64,000 bases of DNA from Rosa chinensis (lineage: Eukaryota > Streptophyta > Magnoliopsida > Rosales > Rosaceae): NCBI RefSeq assembly GCF_002994745.2, contig NC_037090.1, positions 1,798,001-1,862,000 on the forward strand. Direction: 5' to 3'. Shown here piece by piece: positions 10,376-24,059 of this stretch (positions are counted from its first letter, which is position 1; every line of letters begins with the position of its first letter). A program made the translations under genes and the position numbers. The notes beneath the pieces were generated by a model that saw only the letters and a list, made by a program, of their open reading frames with translations, searched no databases and was not told where the DNA came from.

Positions 10376-12927
10376 ATGGTATGTGCATGTTTTGGTTGGA
10401 TGTGTAATAATTTGACCCAATTTGTAGATTCAACTAGGTTCCCCAAATCTACATTTCGAAATGAGTTTCGGGGTCCAAGTGGCTGTTAGAGTTGATGAAG
10501 CCCTCTATCAAATTTGAACTTGTTATCAATGTAGAATCAAGTTTTGTTTTCTGATCGAGCCTTTGATTAAGTTAGAGTTTGTGATGCAAAAATGGGGAGC
10601 GATTGTTTGGCAGAGTTTAGGACGAAGGCTATTCATGTCCCTTGCACACAATTGCTTTTGTTAGGAAATGTGTTTCAGATGTTACTTTAGGATTGCTGAA
10701 GCACCAGCATTTGTGAATTAGAATTTTCCTGAATAATTTAGCTGGAGAAGAAACACTTGTGTTTTTTTCGCCCTACGCAAGGCACAAGGTTGTGGCAGCT
10801 CAAACTAAGCATTGAGCAAGCTAGACGAGCACGTTTACGATGACTGTGGTGAAGTTATCACTTGTTGATCATTGACATAGATTAATAGATGGAGGAGGAA
10901 AATGTACTGTTGGAGGAATCAGCCACTTAAGTTTGTTTAGGTGACCAATTTCACTTCAAAAATTAAATGTGCAGTTCCTTTCCTTCCAAAATTCATATAA
11001 AAGAATTCAAAAGTAGTCTTCAAAAAGGGTTGTGAATGAAGTTTGTGTTATTTATAAAAAGATTTGATATAATGTTCTGTATAAACTATAAAGTCCTTGT
11101 GCTGTATCTTTATCAACAGGGAACAGCAGTGAATATCATTGTAGGCTCTCATGTTTGGGTCGAAGACCCAGAATTGGCTTGGACGGATGGACAAGTCACA
11201 AAAATTAATGGACAGGAAGTTGAGATCCAGGGTAGCAATGGGAAGAAGGTGCATTGCTCTTGCCTCTTTTATCAGTTAACTGCAACTGAACTATTTATGT
11301 AGAAATTTAATTCTAGTATTTGTTCTATGAGACTTGTATTCTTGGATTATTGTAGTCTAATGAGTTTCAATTTTTGGTGATATTAAGATGGTTGCCAACT
11401 TATCAAAAATATATCCAAAAGACATGGAAGCTCCTGCTGGCGGAGTTGATGACATGACAAAGCTATCTTATCTGCATGAGCCTGGAGTTTTGGAGAATTT
11501 GAAAACTAGATACGAACTTAATGAAATCTATGTACGTTCCCGTTCACTTCATTTCAATAGAATTACTAAGTTTCAGTGTAATATAATATAGCATTGGTAT
11601 CATGACAGACGTATACTGGAAATATCCTTATTGCCATTAATCCATTCCAAAGACTGCCCCATATCTATGATAGTCACATGATGCAACAATACAAGGGAGC
11701 ACCATTTGGAGAGCTAAGTCCTCATGTTTTTGCAGTTGCTGACGTTGCATACAGGTTACTCTTATTCCTATTTAACATGGTACATATTGTTCAATGCATA
11801 TATACCAAACTTTTATAGTTTAATGCTTTCAACAAAACCAGGGCAATGATTAATGAGGGAAAAAGCAATTCAATTCTGGTCAGTGGTGAAAGTGGAGCAG
11901 GTAAAACTGAGACCACAAAAATGCTCATGCGGTACCTTGCATTTCTGGGTGGCCGGGCTGCAACCGAAGGGCGGACAGTTGAACAGCAAGTTCTCGAAGT
12001 ATGATTTATATCCTAGCTTTCATTTGGCAATTAGAATAAGCAACAATTTACTCAATATCATTTTCTATTTATCAAGTTCCATCAACTTCTTATACAAATT
12101 CTATATATATTTTTTCTCTCGTGAGTGCAGTCAAATCCAGTTCTTGAAGCATTTGGCAATGCTAAAACTGTTAGAAATAACAATTCTAGGTAAGATACTT
12201 TTTCATTTGGGGATTGAAGTTGGGTGTTTATTCTCTCTGCCTGTGACATCCAATGTATCAATTAACTTTGGCTCGAGATTCTGTCTTGTGGAGTCTCCCT
12301 ATTTACTAGTAGCCAAGTCATAATAAAGTAGACTATATCAAGCTATTATATATTAGTGCCAGATTGGTCCTAGATTCAGCCATCGTTTTGCTGACATAAA
12401 TTACTTGTGTCAATTATTATCTTCTGCTGATATGATCTTTTTGAATTAATACTGTTGCAGTCGGTTTGGTAAGTTTGTTGAAATCCAGTTTGATAAGCAA
12501 GGAAGAATCTCTGGAGCAGCCATCAGAACTTACCTTCTGGAACGGTCTCGTGTTTGCCAAGTTTCTGATCCTGAGCGCAACTACCACTGCTTCTACCTTC
12601 TTTGTGCTGCACCACAAGAGGTAAGTTCCTGCTACAATGATGACTTCAATTACACTATCAAAGCATCACTTCCTATTTCTTTTCTTACAACTTCTGCCTA
12701 ACATTTTTTGATGTTGACAGGAAATTGAGAAATACAAATTGGGAAATCCTAAATCATTTCACTATCTTAACCAGTCACGTTGCTATGAGCTAGTCGGGGT
12801 AAGTGATGCCCATGACTATCTTGCCACAAGGAGAGCTATGGATATTGTTGGAATAAGTGCAAAGGAGCAGGTATAGCTTCTTCTTAAACGCTTTTGGAAA
12901 TGGAACCAAGAAAGAGGACTATCTGAT

Positions 12928-12959
<32 letters not shown>

Positions 12960-15900
12960 TCTCCCAGGAAGCAATTTTTAGAGTAGTTGCCGCAATTCTT
13001 CATCTTGGAAATGTTGTATTTGCTAAGGGAAAGGAAGTTGATTCATCCATTCCAAAAGATGATCAAGCCAAATTCCATCTCAAGATGGTCGCAGAGCTTC
13101 TCATGTATCTACTCTTTCATGATATTTGGCTCCTAATTGGTATTTCAGATTGTTTCCTTTTCATATTCTGATAATTTTCTATATCTACATCATCTCAGGT
13201 GTGATGCTGCTGCATTAGAAGATGCATTGTGTAAGCGTGTCATGATAACGCCTGAAGAAGTTATCAAGAGAAGTCTTGATCCTCAAAGTGCAGCAATTAG
13301 CCGTGATGGTTTAGCAAAGACAATATATTCTCGACTGTTTGACTGGTTAGTCACTTGTATTCAACATACAATCAGATTAACATCTTTCACCCAAAAAAAA
13401 AAAATCAGATTAACATCTGGTTGACTCTGAGAAGCAATAGACACAGAAATTTGGTATTAATGTGAAGCTGACGTCTATTTCTTTTCTCCTATACAGGTTG
13501 GTGGACAAAATTAATGTTTCAATTGGACAGGATGCTAACTCAAAATCTTTGATTGGGGTTCTTGACATCTACGGTTTTGAAAGTTTTAAGCACAACAGGT
13601 AACAGCTGATATACATAGTACAACTCATACAGTCCATGCATAACATGCAGAACTCAGCTCCCCCCTTATGTGTCGGCAGTATTTTGCAACTTACTTTCAG
13701 CTTTTCATGCTGTGCAGTTTCGAGCAGTTCTGTATCAACTTCACAAATGAGAAATTGCAGCAACATTTCAATCAGGTATTGGGATGATCTAAACCTCTTT
13801 TGCTTTCTCAATTTTATATTTAATTGAGAATTTTCCTCTATATTATAAAGTTAAGTTCCTGCGGGTGATGTTTTCAGCACGTTTTCAAAATGGAACAAGA
13901 AGAGTACACAAAAGAGGAGATTGATTGGAGCTACATTGAATTTGTCGATAATCAAGATGTCTTGGATCTTATTGAAAAGGTAATTACCTAGTTCTTCTCT
14001 TTAGTTCATTAACAGAACTAAAATGTACTAATTTGTAAAGGTCAATTTGAACTGCCTGGTAGACAAACATGATTTGATGATAGATAACTTTTATAGGGAA
14101 CACATTGGTTTTCAATTTTCTTATGCAGTTTATATATAAGGATATTCGTATTTAATTATATGAAATAGATGATCAACATTTTTTCTGACAAGTGTTGTTT
14201 ACATATAATATTTCCTTTCACAGAAACCTGGAGGAATAGTTGCTCTCCTCGATGAAGCTTGGTAAGCTATTATTCCTATGGGTGAAATTTTGTCATTATT
14301 TCTTAAAAAGAACCCTATAATTGTTTCGTTGAAGTTTCATTCTTCCATTGTTAGTTATTTCTTTTGTTTGGAAATGCTGAAGTGTTAAATTTTGGGAACC
14401 TCCTTGTGAAGGTTTTAGCTAGATGGGCAGATATTACTGAACTTTTTCCTTTTCTATTCTTCATTCTAACTTAGCACACTTTTGCATTTGCAGCATGTTT
14501 CCAAAGTCAACCCATGAAACATTTGCAAATAAGCTATATCAGACATTTAAAGCTCATAAGCGCTTCATAAAGCCAAAACTTTCTCGAACAGATTTTACCA
14601 TCGCCCATTATGCTGGAGAGGTAAAGTTAATCATGAAAGAAGAAACTTCTTTGAGATACTTGTTCATTTGGTAATTTACCTTCCAAAAGCTTCATTACAG
14701 GTGCTCTATCAGTCTGACCAATTTTTGGACAAAAACAAGGACTATGTGGTTCCTGAACATCAAGACTTGTTGGGTGTTTCCAAATGTACTTTTGTGGCAG
14801 GTCTTTTCCCTCCACTTCGAGAAGAGACAGCTAAATCTACCAAGTTTTCTTCAATTGGCTCTCGTTTTAAGGTATTGTTTCTACTGTCTTGATGGGTATA
14901 AGTCAAACATAACCCTTGATAATTGACTATAAATAAGCTCATGTGGCTCCTTTCTATATTTTGCAATGCCATCTTCTGGAACAAGAAGTTGACTCATATT
15001 CTTTATGTTCTACCTGGTGCAGCTACAACTACAAAGCCTAATGGAAACTTTAAACTCTACGGAGCCTCACTATATCAGATGTGTAAAACCAAACAACCTT
15101 CTAAAACCGGCTGTATTTGAGAACGTAAACATTATGCAGCAACTGCGCTGTGGTGTAAGTAAACAATGTTTCTTTTCTTTTTCCATTTCATACTTTAAGC
15201 CTAGCATAATGCATCCAGTCTTATTTTCTCCTCTATATTTATTATTAATGTTCTTTCAACTACTGACACTTTTCCTTGTAGGGTGTTTTAGAAGCAATTC
15301 GAATTAGCTGTGCTGGTTACCCTACTCGAAAACCTTTCTTTGAATTCACCAACCGATTTGGACTTCTTGCCCCAGAGGTCTTGGATGCAAAGTAAGTATA
15401 ATATCTCTGGATTTTTAAGTTCAAGTCAAAGAAGAAAAGTAGTGGATTCATAATTTTAACTTCGTAATTGAACTTGGTGGATCTGCTTTCTAAGGCTTGT
15501 TTTATCTATGAGCAGCGTTGATGAAAAAGTTGCGTGCAAAAAAATTCTGGAAAAGAAGGGTCTTCAAGGGTTTCAGGTAAAGTGAGGTGTTTTCTTTGCA
15601 GCTTTGAAGCATGCTGTTATATTGTAGAATTATTTCTACACCTAGTCCTATCGTCTCCAAACTGCCATTTGCTTTACCCAAACTTAAGACCGCTCATGCA
15701 CATGGCAGCATGGAGTTATATGGAAATGTAATTGATCATAATGGACATGGACTTAGAGAATGCACTAAACGTGTGTTGCATAGATGAATGATATACGTGT
15801 ATCAAAGACTAAGCATTTCTTTTTAATTTTATATTGCAGATAGGTAAAACAAAGGTATTCTTAAGAGCTGGTCAGATGGCTGAGTTAGATGCACGAAGAA

Positions 15901-18900
15901 CCGAAGTACTTAGTGGTGCAGCAAAAACTATCCAGCGACGTGTACGAACTCATTATGCGCGGAAACGGTTTATTGCATTGCGTGAGGCAACCATAGTTAT
16001 GCAATCAATATGTAGAGGTGAGCCATATGAAAAATGTATTACCAAGAATAATCAGGTCTATTACTGCAGACAGTGATATTTAATTCTTATAGAGTATATT
16101 AGCATAAGGACATGAACCTATTCCCTTTACTTTCTATCTAGCACAAATTTCTGGAACCCTACGAACTGGCTAATCAGATTCTTTTAATATATTTGGTATA
16201 ACTTGTAGGAAGACTCTCTTGCAAACGCTTCGATGGCATGAAAAGAGAGGCAGCTGCTAAGAAGATTCAGAAGCACATACGTAGATATCGCGCCAGAACA
16301 AATTATAAAAAACTCCATCTCTCAGGGCTTGTCTTGCAAACAGGTTTAAGAGCAATGGCTGCTCGTAATCAATTCAGATTTAGGAAGCAAGCTAAAGCAG
16401 CAACCATTCTTCAGGTTGTATATAGAATCTTGCAACTTGCATGTGTTTTATCTTTTTCTGCATGAAATTTGAGTGATCAAGAAACAACTTGGGTGGTAAT
16501 TAGTAAGTTTCCTTTCATGCAAAAACTAAATTATAGTAAATGAAAACTTGCAGGCTGTGTGGAGATGCCATAAAGCTGCCTCATACTTTAAGAGGCTCAA
16601 GAGGGGTTCAGTGGTCGCACAGTGCCGAATGAGGTCAAAAATTGCAAGGAAGGAACTTAGGAAGCTCAAAATGGTCAGTAATAAATTTATCTCTCTACAT
16701 GTCTATATTTGTGAAATAATCATCAATTGATAGTTCAGTAGCCAAATGGAAAAGAATATATCAATTTCAGTGCCTACGTACAGGAAAATTTAAGGCCCTT
16801 TTCAGTATTGGGATATGCTACATAACTGAAGAAGAATATCAACATCACATGCTTTGATTTCAAGATAATGGGTATTTATAAAATGGTGATAGCATTATAG
16901 ACAAGCCTTTTAAGAAGCAAAAATTTGAATAAGACAGGATGGACTACAGTGAATTAGATTAGCTCTTTTACTTTTACATAGATATGTATGTCTAGTTCAA
17001 CTGATGATTCAAATGGATGTAATGATCATTGCCATGAGTATATTTTTTTGCATATTTTCTCTATCTAGATAGAATTTGTAATATGCTTCTTGCTCATGTC
17101 CCTTTTGTTCATTTGTGATATTCGCATTATCTCCAAAATTTCTGCAATTTTCTGCAGGAAGCAAGGGAAACAGGTGCTCTTAAAGAAGCAAAAGACAAGT
17201 TAACAAAACAAGTGGAGGAACTAACTTGGCGTCTACAGTTGGAAAAACGTTTAAGGGTAATTTCTCTGTCTTGCAGTGTATGTGATTTCCACCTGTACCT
17301 TCACCGCCGATGAGTCTCATAGATTCTAATTTGGGGTTTTCATGAAGATTTCAACATGCTAAAGTACTTTTCCTTCCTGCAGACTGACCTAGAAGAAGCA
17401 AAAGCACAAGAGATAACTAAATTGCAGAACTCATTGCAAGAAATGCAGAATAAAGTTGAAGAAGCAAATGCAAAAATTGTCAAGGAACGGGAGGAGGCTG
17501 CAAAGAAAGCTATTGAAGAGGCAACTCCTGTTGTACAAGAAACCCAAGTTGTCGTTGAGGACACCAAAAAAATTGATTCTCTAACAGCAGAAGTGGAGAG
17601 TTTAAAGGTATGAAGCTCAACCCAATAAGCAGCCCTGCAATTCTGTCTCACATGATATCATGCATAATATCTCTTTTCTCTAATGGCCATAGCATTATGC
17701 ATAACTTGTGATAAGAGTCAGTATTCACTAGTCACTATTGTGAACATGAAAACAAAGAGAAGAGGGAGAGAAACAGAGGCAGCGGCTGAATTCTAATAAA
17801 ACCAATAACTCAGGTTTGCAATGTTTTCGTACTTAAATACACAAACCTAATGAAACACCTAAACTAACCCCAACTCCTAATAATACTAAGCTACATAACA
17901 GCTACTTGGCATACTGGAACAAGGATGTTAAAGATTTTATAAAAGTGCATACGAAATAATTTTGAATCAAATTGGAGGATAGAATATGCTAGAATGTAGT
18001 CATTTGTTGTTCATATGCATAGCAGTAGATCATAATCATTATAGTTATCTTTATCTTGGCTCTCTGCTACCTGCACCTTCCCAGGCTTCGTTGGATTCAG
18101 AGAAACAAAGAGCTGATGATTGTGAAAGAAAATACAATGAAGCTCAAACATCTGGTGAAGAACGACGTAAGAAATTAGAAGAAACTGAGAAAAAAGTTAG
18201 TCAGCTCCAGGAAAATATGACCAGGTAATATAACATCTTGAGGCATGGTAAACTATATGCTCATTTCTTGGATAAATGTCAGTAGAGTAGGTCTCATAAA
18301 TCTTTTATCAAAGAAATTTTCTGTTATGCTCTTAATAATGATGAACCCATCAACTAGTTTCAATGCTTCACTATGAACCAGCTAACTGAATTTCTTCACT
18401 ATGGGAAGCTAGGGAAGCCTATTGTTTAGAATTATTTATTTGAGAGAAATGAATTATCATTTCTAGTTTGCAGTACATGGTTGACTGAAGATCTAAACTT
18501 CATTCATTAGGCTAGAGGAGAAGCTTACCAATTTAGAATCAGAAAATCAAGTATTGCGCCAACAAGCCGTGTCCATGGCACCAAATAAGTTCCTTTCTGG
18601 ACGGTCCAGATCAATTATTCAGGTACTTTCACATGTGAACAATGAAATACTGTAGTTTTCAGATGGTTAAGATTTCCTTCTTATTTGATGATTGACAGAG
18701 GGCAGCTGAAAGTGGTATTCCGACTGATGCAAAGGCAGCTATGGTATGTATCTTCAACTTCAAGTATAGAAAAGGGGCACTATGATGTTGTGCACACTAT
18801 TTCTTAACATTTCTGTCATGATAATTCGGATTAAATGGATCAGGATCTGCATAGTGCTTCGATAAACCACAGGGAGTCTGAATTGGAGGATAAGCCACAG

Positions 18901-21342
18901 AAGTCACTAAATGAAAAACAGCAGGAGAATCAAGAGCTGCTGATTCGATGCATTGCACAACACCTAGGCTTTGCAGGGAACAGGCCTATTGCTGCCTGCA
19001 TCATATATAAATGCCTTTTGCAGTGGAGATCATTTGAAGTTGAGCGGACAAGCATTTTTGATAGGATTATTCAGACCATAGGCAATGCCATTGAGGTTTG
19101 GAATTCGCATCCTTAATTTTTTGTTTATTCTTTTTAAAAGAAAGAAACCTTTTAACTTACTGCCACTTGGATTTCAGACCCAGGATAACAATGATATCTT
19201 GGCCTATTGGTTATCCAATGCCTCAACACTTCTATTACTACTCCAGCGTACACTGAAAGCAAGTGGTGCTGCAGGAATGGCACCGCAACGACGTCGATCA
19301 TCATCAGCTACTTTATTTGGAAGGATGACACAAGTAATTCCTAGTCCCTCATCAACATTCAATATTTCAATTCATAAGAATTTTTCTTTCCTCAGTTGTT
19401 TCACACTTTTCCTTTTTCTTTTCTTTTTTCTCTAGAGTTTCCGTGGAAGCCCACAAGGTGTCAATCTTTCCTTAATCAACGGTGGATCGAGTGGTGGAGT
19501 GGACACTTTACGGCAAGTTGAAGCCAAGTACCCAGCTTTGCTTTTTAAACAGCAACTCACAGCATATGTAGAAAAGATTTATGGGATGATTCGAGATAAT
19601 TTGAAGAAAGAAATTTCACCGTTGCTTGGATTGTGCATCCAGGTGCCATTACTATTTTCATCTATGGACTAGAAAAAAATACAATGCTGCTTCCACTTCT
19701 TCGTCAAAACTATTGTTGAAGTTGTAACTTTAACAGGCACCAAGAACATCAAGGGCGAGCTTGGTTAAAGGAGCCCGATCAGTTGCAAATACCGAGGCCC
19801 AGAGAGCTTTGATTGCTCACTGGCAAGGGATTGTTAAGAGTCTCGGAAACTTCTTAAATACGTTAAAAGCAAATCATGTCAGTACTCTTCTTTCCCCCTT
19901 TGTTACTTAACATAAATTGTGATTAGTTTTATCTATGCTGACTGTTCCCTTTGTGGGTTGAATAAACATCAAAAAGGAGATTACTCTTATTAATGTTTAA
20001 GATTCATACTCGCTTGATTTCTCTCAAATTCATTTCAAAGGTGCATGGTTTGTGAAATGTTTAACCAGTGGACCTTCTTTTACACAGTCTCACACACACA
20101 TTTTTTGTTCCGTTTTCCAGGTACCTCCTTTTTTAGTCCGCAAGGTGTTCACACAGATATTCTCCTTCATCAATGTTCAGTTATTCAACAGGTATCAAGT
20201 CTATACTCATAGTTGAGGTTGCCCTTGATTGGTATACTGTTTAATACAAATACAATTATTTGTTATTATCCTTCATATATTTATATTTCCGTGTAGCCTT
20301 CTATTACGACGAGAGTGCTGTTCGTTTAGTAATGGGGAGTATGTAAAAGCTGGTTTGGCTGAGTTGGAGCATTGGTGCTATAAAGCAACAGATGAGGTAC
20401 CCTGAAATTTTTTCTACCGTGCCTTATTTTATTATAAACTCTTATACTGAATAAACGAAAATGCAGTATGCAGGTTCAGCTTGGGATGAACTCAAGCATA
20501 TTAGGCAAGCCATTGGATTCCTGGTATGTTTTAAATCTTATGTTATATACCATTTGTTTCTACTTCCGGTAACACTAATGGTGAAAAGCAATAAATGGCA
20601 AAGTACTAGCCCTGAAATTTTACATTTTCTTTTCAGGTAATACATCAAAAACCCAAAAAGACACTTGATGAAATAAGCCATGACCTGTGCCCAGTAAGTA
20701 ATGTGTAAGCAAGGAAGAAGTAGATACATTCAAATCCATTAACCTCCTCTCCAGTTCTCAAACAACGCATCTTTATTTGTTAACAGGTCCTCAGTATACA
20801 GCAGCTATATCGTATCAGTACAATGTACTGGGATGACAAATATGGCACACATAGCGTGTCCTCGGATGTAAGTTTCTATGGATGCCATTACTCAACTAGG
20901 TTCGAGTCATCTTCGTCACATGGCAGTAATATAAATTACAATCTGATGATAAACCCTCATACACAAACTTACTAATCTTTCCTTTTTCACTGTATTTGGC
21001 TGTAGGTTATATCCAATATGAGAGTGTTGATGACAGAAGATTCTAACAATGCTGTCAGTAATTCTTTCCTCTTGGATGACGATTCCAGGTTATGACAAGT
21101 CTTAAATATGCTACATACTGTGACTTAGCCTTTCTCCTATATATCCTATTTCAGTTAGTTTTCTTTGTTGTTACTTAAGTAACTGACACCAACCTTTGAT
21201 AATCATTTTATACCGCAGCATTCCATTTTCAGTTGATGACTTATCAAAGTCGATGGAACAAATAGACATTTCCGACATTGAACCACCGCCACTTATTCGT
21301 GAAAACTCAGGCTTTAGTTTCTTGTTGCCGCGTGCAGATTGA
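10376..21342 (+). CDS. Class XI myosin heavy chain, complete, 38 coding exons
   Basis: Actin motor for organelle transport and cytoplasmic streaming. Exons I read: 10376-10378, 11120-11248, 11388-11531, 11609-11754, 11842-11998, 12131-12189, 12461-12620, 12721-12870, 12968-13104, 13199-13345, 13497-13598, 13718-13775, 13878-13979, 14224-14261, 14494-14620, 14701-14871, 15023-15154, 15282-15391, 15516-15576, 15840-16017, 16209-16414, 16554-16673, 17158-17256, 17383-17607, 18085-18224, 18511-18622, 18699-18743, 18844-19095, 19178-19333, 19436-19642, 19737-19877, 20121-20191, 20297-20396, 20467-20523, 20637-20693, 20787-20867, 21006-21088, 21219-21342. All join in frame with GT-AG borders, giving 4587 nt or 1528 aa, normal for class XI. 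Exon 1 codes only Met. Seen: N-terminal SH3-like part, P-loop GESGAGKTE (exon 5), switch [12 protein letters not shown] motifs (exons 20-22), coiled coil (23-26), globular DIL tail (28-38). The exact XI isoform is not assigned. Confidence 0.95.
12932..12964 (+). repeat. (CT)n microsatellite in myosin intron 8
   Basis: A run of CT dinucleotides, with a few CCT interruptions, immediately precedes the acceptor of exon 9. It may serve as an unusually long polypyrimidine tract. Confidence 0.85.
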
Positions 21343-21900
21343 TAGAATTATTATCAATATCTCCCTATGTTTGCTGTCAAGTAATAGATTCAGCTGCTTC
21401 TTTCATGGATATTATGGGGTTGTATATTGTTCATCATGCTTTACCCCAAAATTTCTTCTTTGACTACAATGGAGATACATAGTGGGATGTCGTTTCTCCC
21501 CAGCAGTATAGGTTGAATATTCTTCTGTCTTGTGTTGTACAAGTAGCTAATTTTAGTGATCGATCAGGGAAAGAAATTAAAAACATAGCTCATTATTCTC
21601 TTTTTCCAAGAATTATGCACTCTATGCGGCTCTCTCACTTGATTGTAGTTCTGAGTTTGGATTATTTCCCCAATACCACAGAAATGTTTGCAAGTTTGCA
21701 ACAAGCTAGTAACATTATTTTACGTGTTAAGGAGCTACGATATAATTACTGATAGAGATTTCAAGTCGCGTACAATTCAAATGTTTTCATACAAACACAC
21801 AGCTAAGCTTTTTTTATTTAGGGTAATAAAACAGGATTGGAAAGAGCAAAGGCTCCCACACCTAATTTATCACATACATATTAAGCAAGCTTAGATTTAA
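21343..21900 (+). other. Myosin 3'UTR/3' flank, template of the later tails
   Basis: Non-coding. AATAAA occurs near 21825. This stretch is the reference for the copied tails at 29482-29790 and 38000-38575. The short open frames in it are not supported by any family. Confidence 0.7.
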
Positions 21901-22015
21901 TATAGCTTGGACCATATATAGATAATTCGGCCCAAGGCTAAACTAAAGGGCTATTTTATTTTGGATATGATATAAGCCCCGTACAATTCCCCGGTCTAGG
22001 ACAATTCCTCACTCA

Positions 22016-22738
22016 TCAGTAGGCCGGTTCCGGCCAGTGCATGACAGTCGAGCGTTCCATCCAGTCGCAATTCTCAGGGCTGTCCTAAATTTGCTAGCGT
22101 CGACTCGGTCTCCCGGGTGGATGTTGTAGTTGACGAATACACCATACAAATCATTTGCTTCCCACAACTTATGTACGTGCTCTTTCAAAGTAAGCCTGCG
22201 CTGTTGGGAATATACCCAGAAGGGCCACAGCGCAGCTGCCGTGCTTCTGGTATTTGTTGTACCAAAAGATCAAATTGTTTTGAAACTTTGTAACGTGCCA
22301 ATAGTAGTAAACATTGGGCCAAGAGTAACTGAGAGTGTTTCTGAGTTCGTTGGTCAGCTAATAAGTAATAACAAAAAACGGAAGAAATTAATTAGTTAAA
22401 AAATGCATCAATTAATAGGAAATAAAAAATGGAAAAACAATAAACTCACCTGTCCTGAAAGTTGATAACGGTTAAGCATACGGTGTTTGACAATGTAGAT
22501 CAGAACCGTAGCCGAAGGAATTGCTAGGCCATAGGCCATGAATGGTGAAACGCTCGGTATATTCTGAGCTTACATTCAATGTTTTGGGATATTGCTGCAC
22601 AAATTGCATGTAGTCATAATTGTGATTCGGCTGTCCGACCGCATTTCCGGTCACATTCGGCTGTCCGACCGCATTTCCAATCACACCGAGTGGAAGGAAA
22701 AATAGCACAATGACTGATGCCACTGTTGCTCCACCCAT
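22016..22738 (-). pseudogene. RNase T2 (S-RNase-like) pseudogene, unit A
   Basis: Secreted T2 ribonuclease relic. Exon 1 is complement(22450..22738): signal peptide (MGGATVASVIVLFF), then FTIHGLWPSN, the first active-site motif with catalytic His. A TAA stop near 22477 breaks it just before the donor (GTGAGT). Exon 2 starts at 22357 after TTAG and carries the second motif KHGSCA, but then shifts frame and stops at a TAA near 22171. The continuation (NDLYGVF ... LSC) is readable in another frame. The single intron (22358-22449) sits about 25 codons after the first motif, as in S-RNases. The region between KHGSCA and the stop is abnormal. It lies tail to tail with the myosin gene. Confidence 0.85.
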
Positions 22739-22995
22739 AAGTGTAGGTAGTATGTAGTGGAGATCGACTGTGGGGGGGGGGGAGCTAGAAAAAATTTAAA
22801 AAATAAGAATCAGAAAAGATTTCAAGCTAATTTAAACAAATGATGAAATAAAAAGGAACAAAAAAGGGAGGGAGAGCGACGTTGGGTTACCATCTCCTAT
22901 AGTTTTGCTTGGTATCACTCTACTAAATTAACTTCAAACAGAGAGTATATAAGCTAGGTTTACTTACTTCTCAACCAATTACCAAGTAACTTCAC
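22739..22995 (-). promoter_or_regulatory. Promoter/leader of RNase T2 unit A
   Basis: It matches 43067-43330 upstream of the unit C ribonuclease, including a G-run near 22772 in this copy. On the minus strand a TATA-like CTTATATACT lies at about 22946-22955, roughly 210 bp before the ATG at 22738. Conservation in two units supports a real promoter. Confidence 0.5.
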
Positions 22996-23258
22996 CTCAG
23001 CTCGCCGAATCGTGTCTTAAGAAGAGAGCTTCTGCTGTTTCTATCTCTCTCTCCTTGTGTTCGGATGATTCTATACAATGAATATTTATACTAAGCTAGC
23101 CCCCCAAAAAGTGTGGTTGTCACTGTCGCCATTATCATTTGATAATTTTCCTTCATCGATGTTAGGTCACAGACTCACAGAGTTAACAGATGGTTCTAAT
23201 TAATTAATGCATATTATAAGAGAAAGTGAAATTCACACTCTTTTTTTTTTTTTCGCTG

Positions 23259-23371
23259 ATCGAAATTCTTATAAAAAGACAAAATTAAGTCACAATCCAC
23301 ACTAGGTTTCACTTTTTACTAACTTTAATTTTGTCTTAGTAACTTAAGTTTGTCTTTTTATAAGAAATTCA
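23259..23371. mobile_element. Short foldback element
   Basis: GAAATTCTTATAAAAAGACA at about 23260 reappears inverted as TGTCTTTTTATAAGAAATTC ending near 23371. The arms are about 30 bp and enclose an AT-rich loop that includes a GTTTCAC stretch. The size and symmetry fit a small MITE. Target duplication not identified. Confidence 0.6.
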
Positions 23372-24008
23372 ATCCAAAAATAAAATAGGGTGTGGCTATT
23401 GCCACCCTACTATTTTCTTAGTTCATCCTACGAACATTTGAATTATTGAAAGACTATATTATCCAAGTGCAAAATGACTAATAAGTACACTAATTTTTCA
23501 AAATCCAAATTTCAAAATATAACCAAAAAATAAATACAAAGGCTACTTAAATTCTCATTGGATAACATTGATCTTCATCTTCTCCACCAAAATCAAAATT
23601 CATTACTATTTTTTTTTGTCTTTTTGTTCCCTCCTTATCGTTAATTGGTTCAGTTCACAAGACCATTAGTATTACCTTCATCAAAATCTTTGCAATACTC
23701 TTTGTGAACACTGAAAGTAAAGATTTATAACACACAAAAAAAAACATTTTATTCTTCATTGCTCACAGTTGTTAACTTACTAATATTCTGACATGGATTC
23801 TAATAGACGAACATTGAAAGTGAAATAGAAAATAAAAAAATAGAAATAAATCAGATTATGATTTTGTTACGAAAACGAATTATATTTAAGTTATCTTATT
23901 AGTATAAATTAAATGAAAATAGTATAATTATATTTAAGTTCTCATCATAATCTAAATTAAATGAAAATAGTATAGATATATTTAAGTCCTCTTGTATATA
24001 TTTAAGTT
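23372..24008. other. Gene-less AT-rich interval
   Basis: No gene seen. A strong hairpin GGGTGTGGC/GCCACCC lies near 23390-23409, and 'ATTATATTTAAGT' phrases recur between 23880 and 24005. Confidence 0.55.
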
Positions 24009-24059
24009 CTCGTCACTTTTAGGGGATCAAGATGAGACATAGTGGGGACAGACCACGAC

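Noticed and set aside
21278..21894. Overlapping ORFs at the myosin 3' end
   Set aside because: They lie in the last exon's alternative frame and the 3'UTR. The paralogous tails carry frame-breaking indels there.
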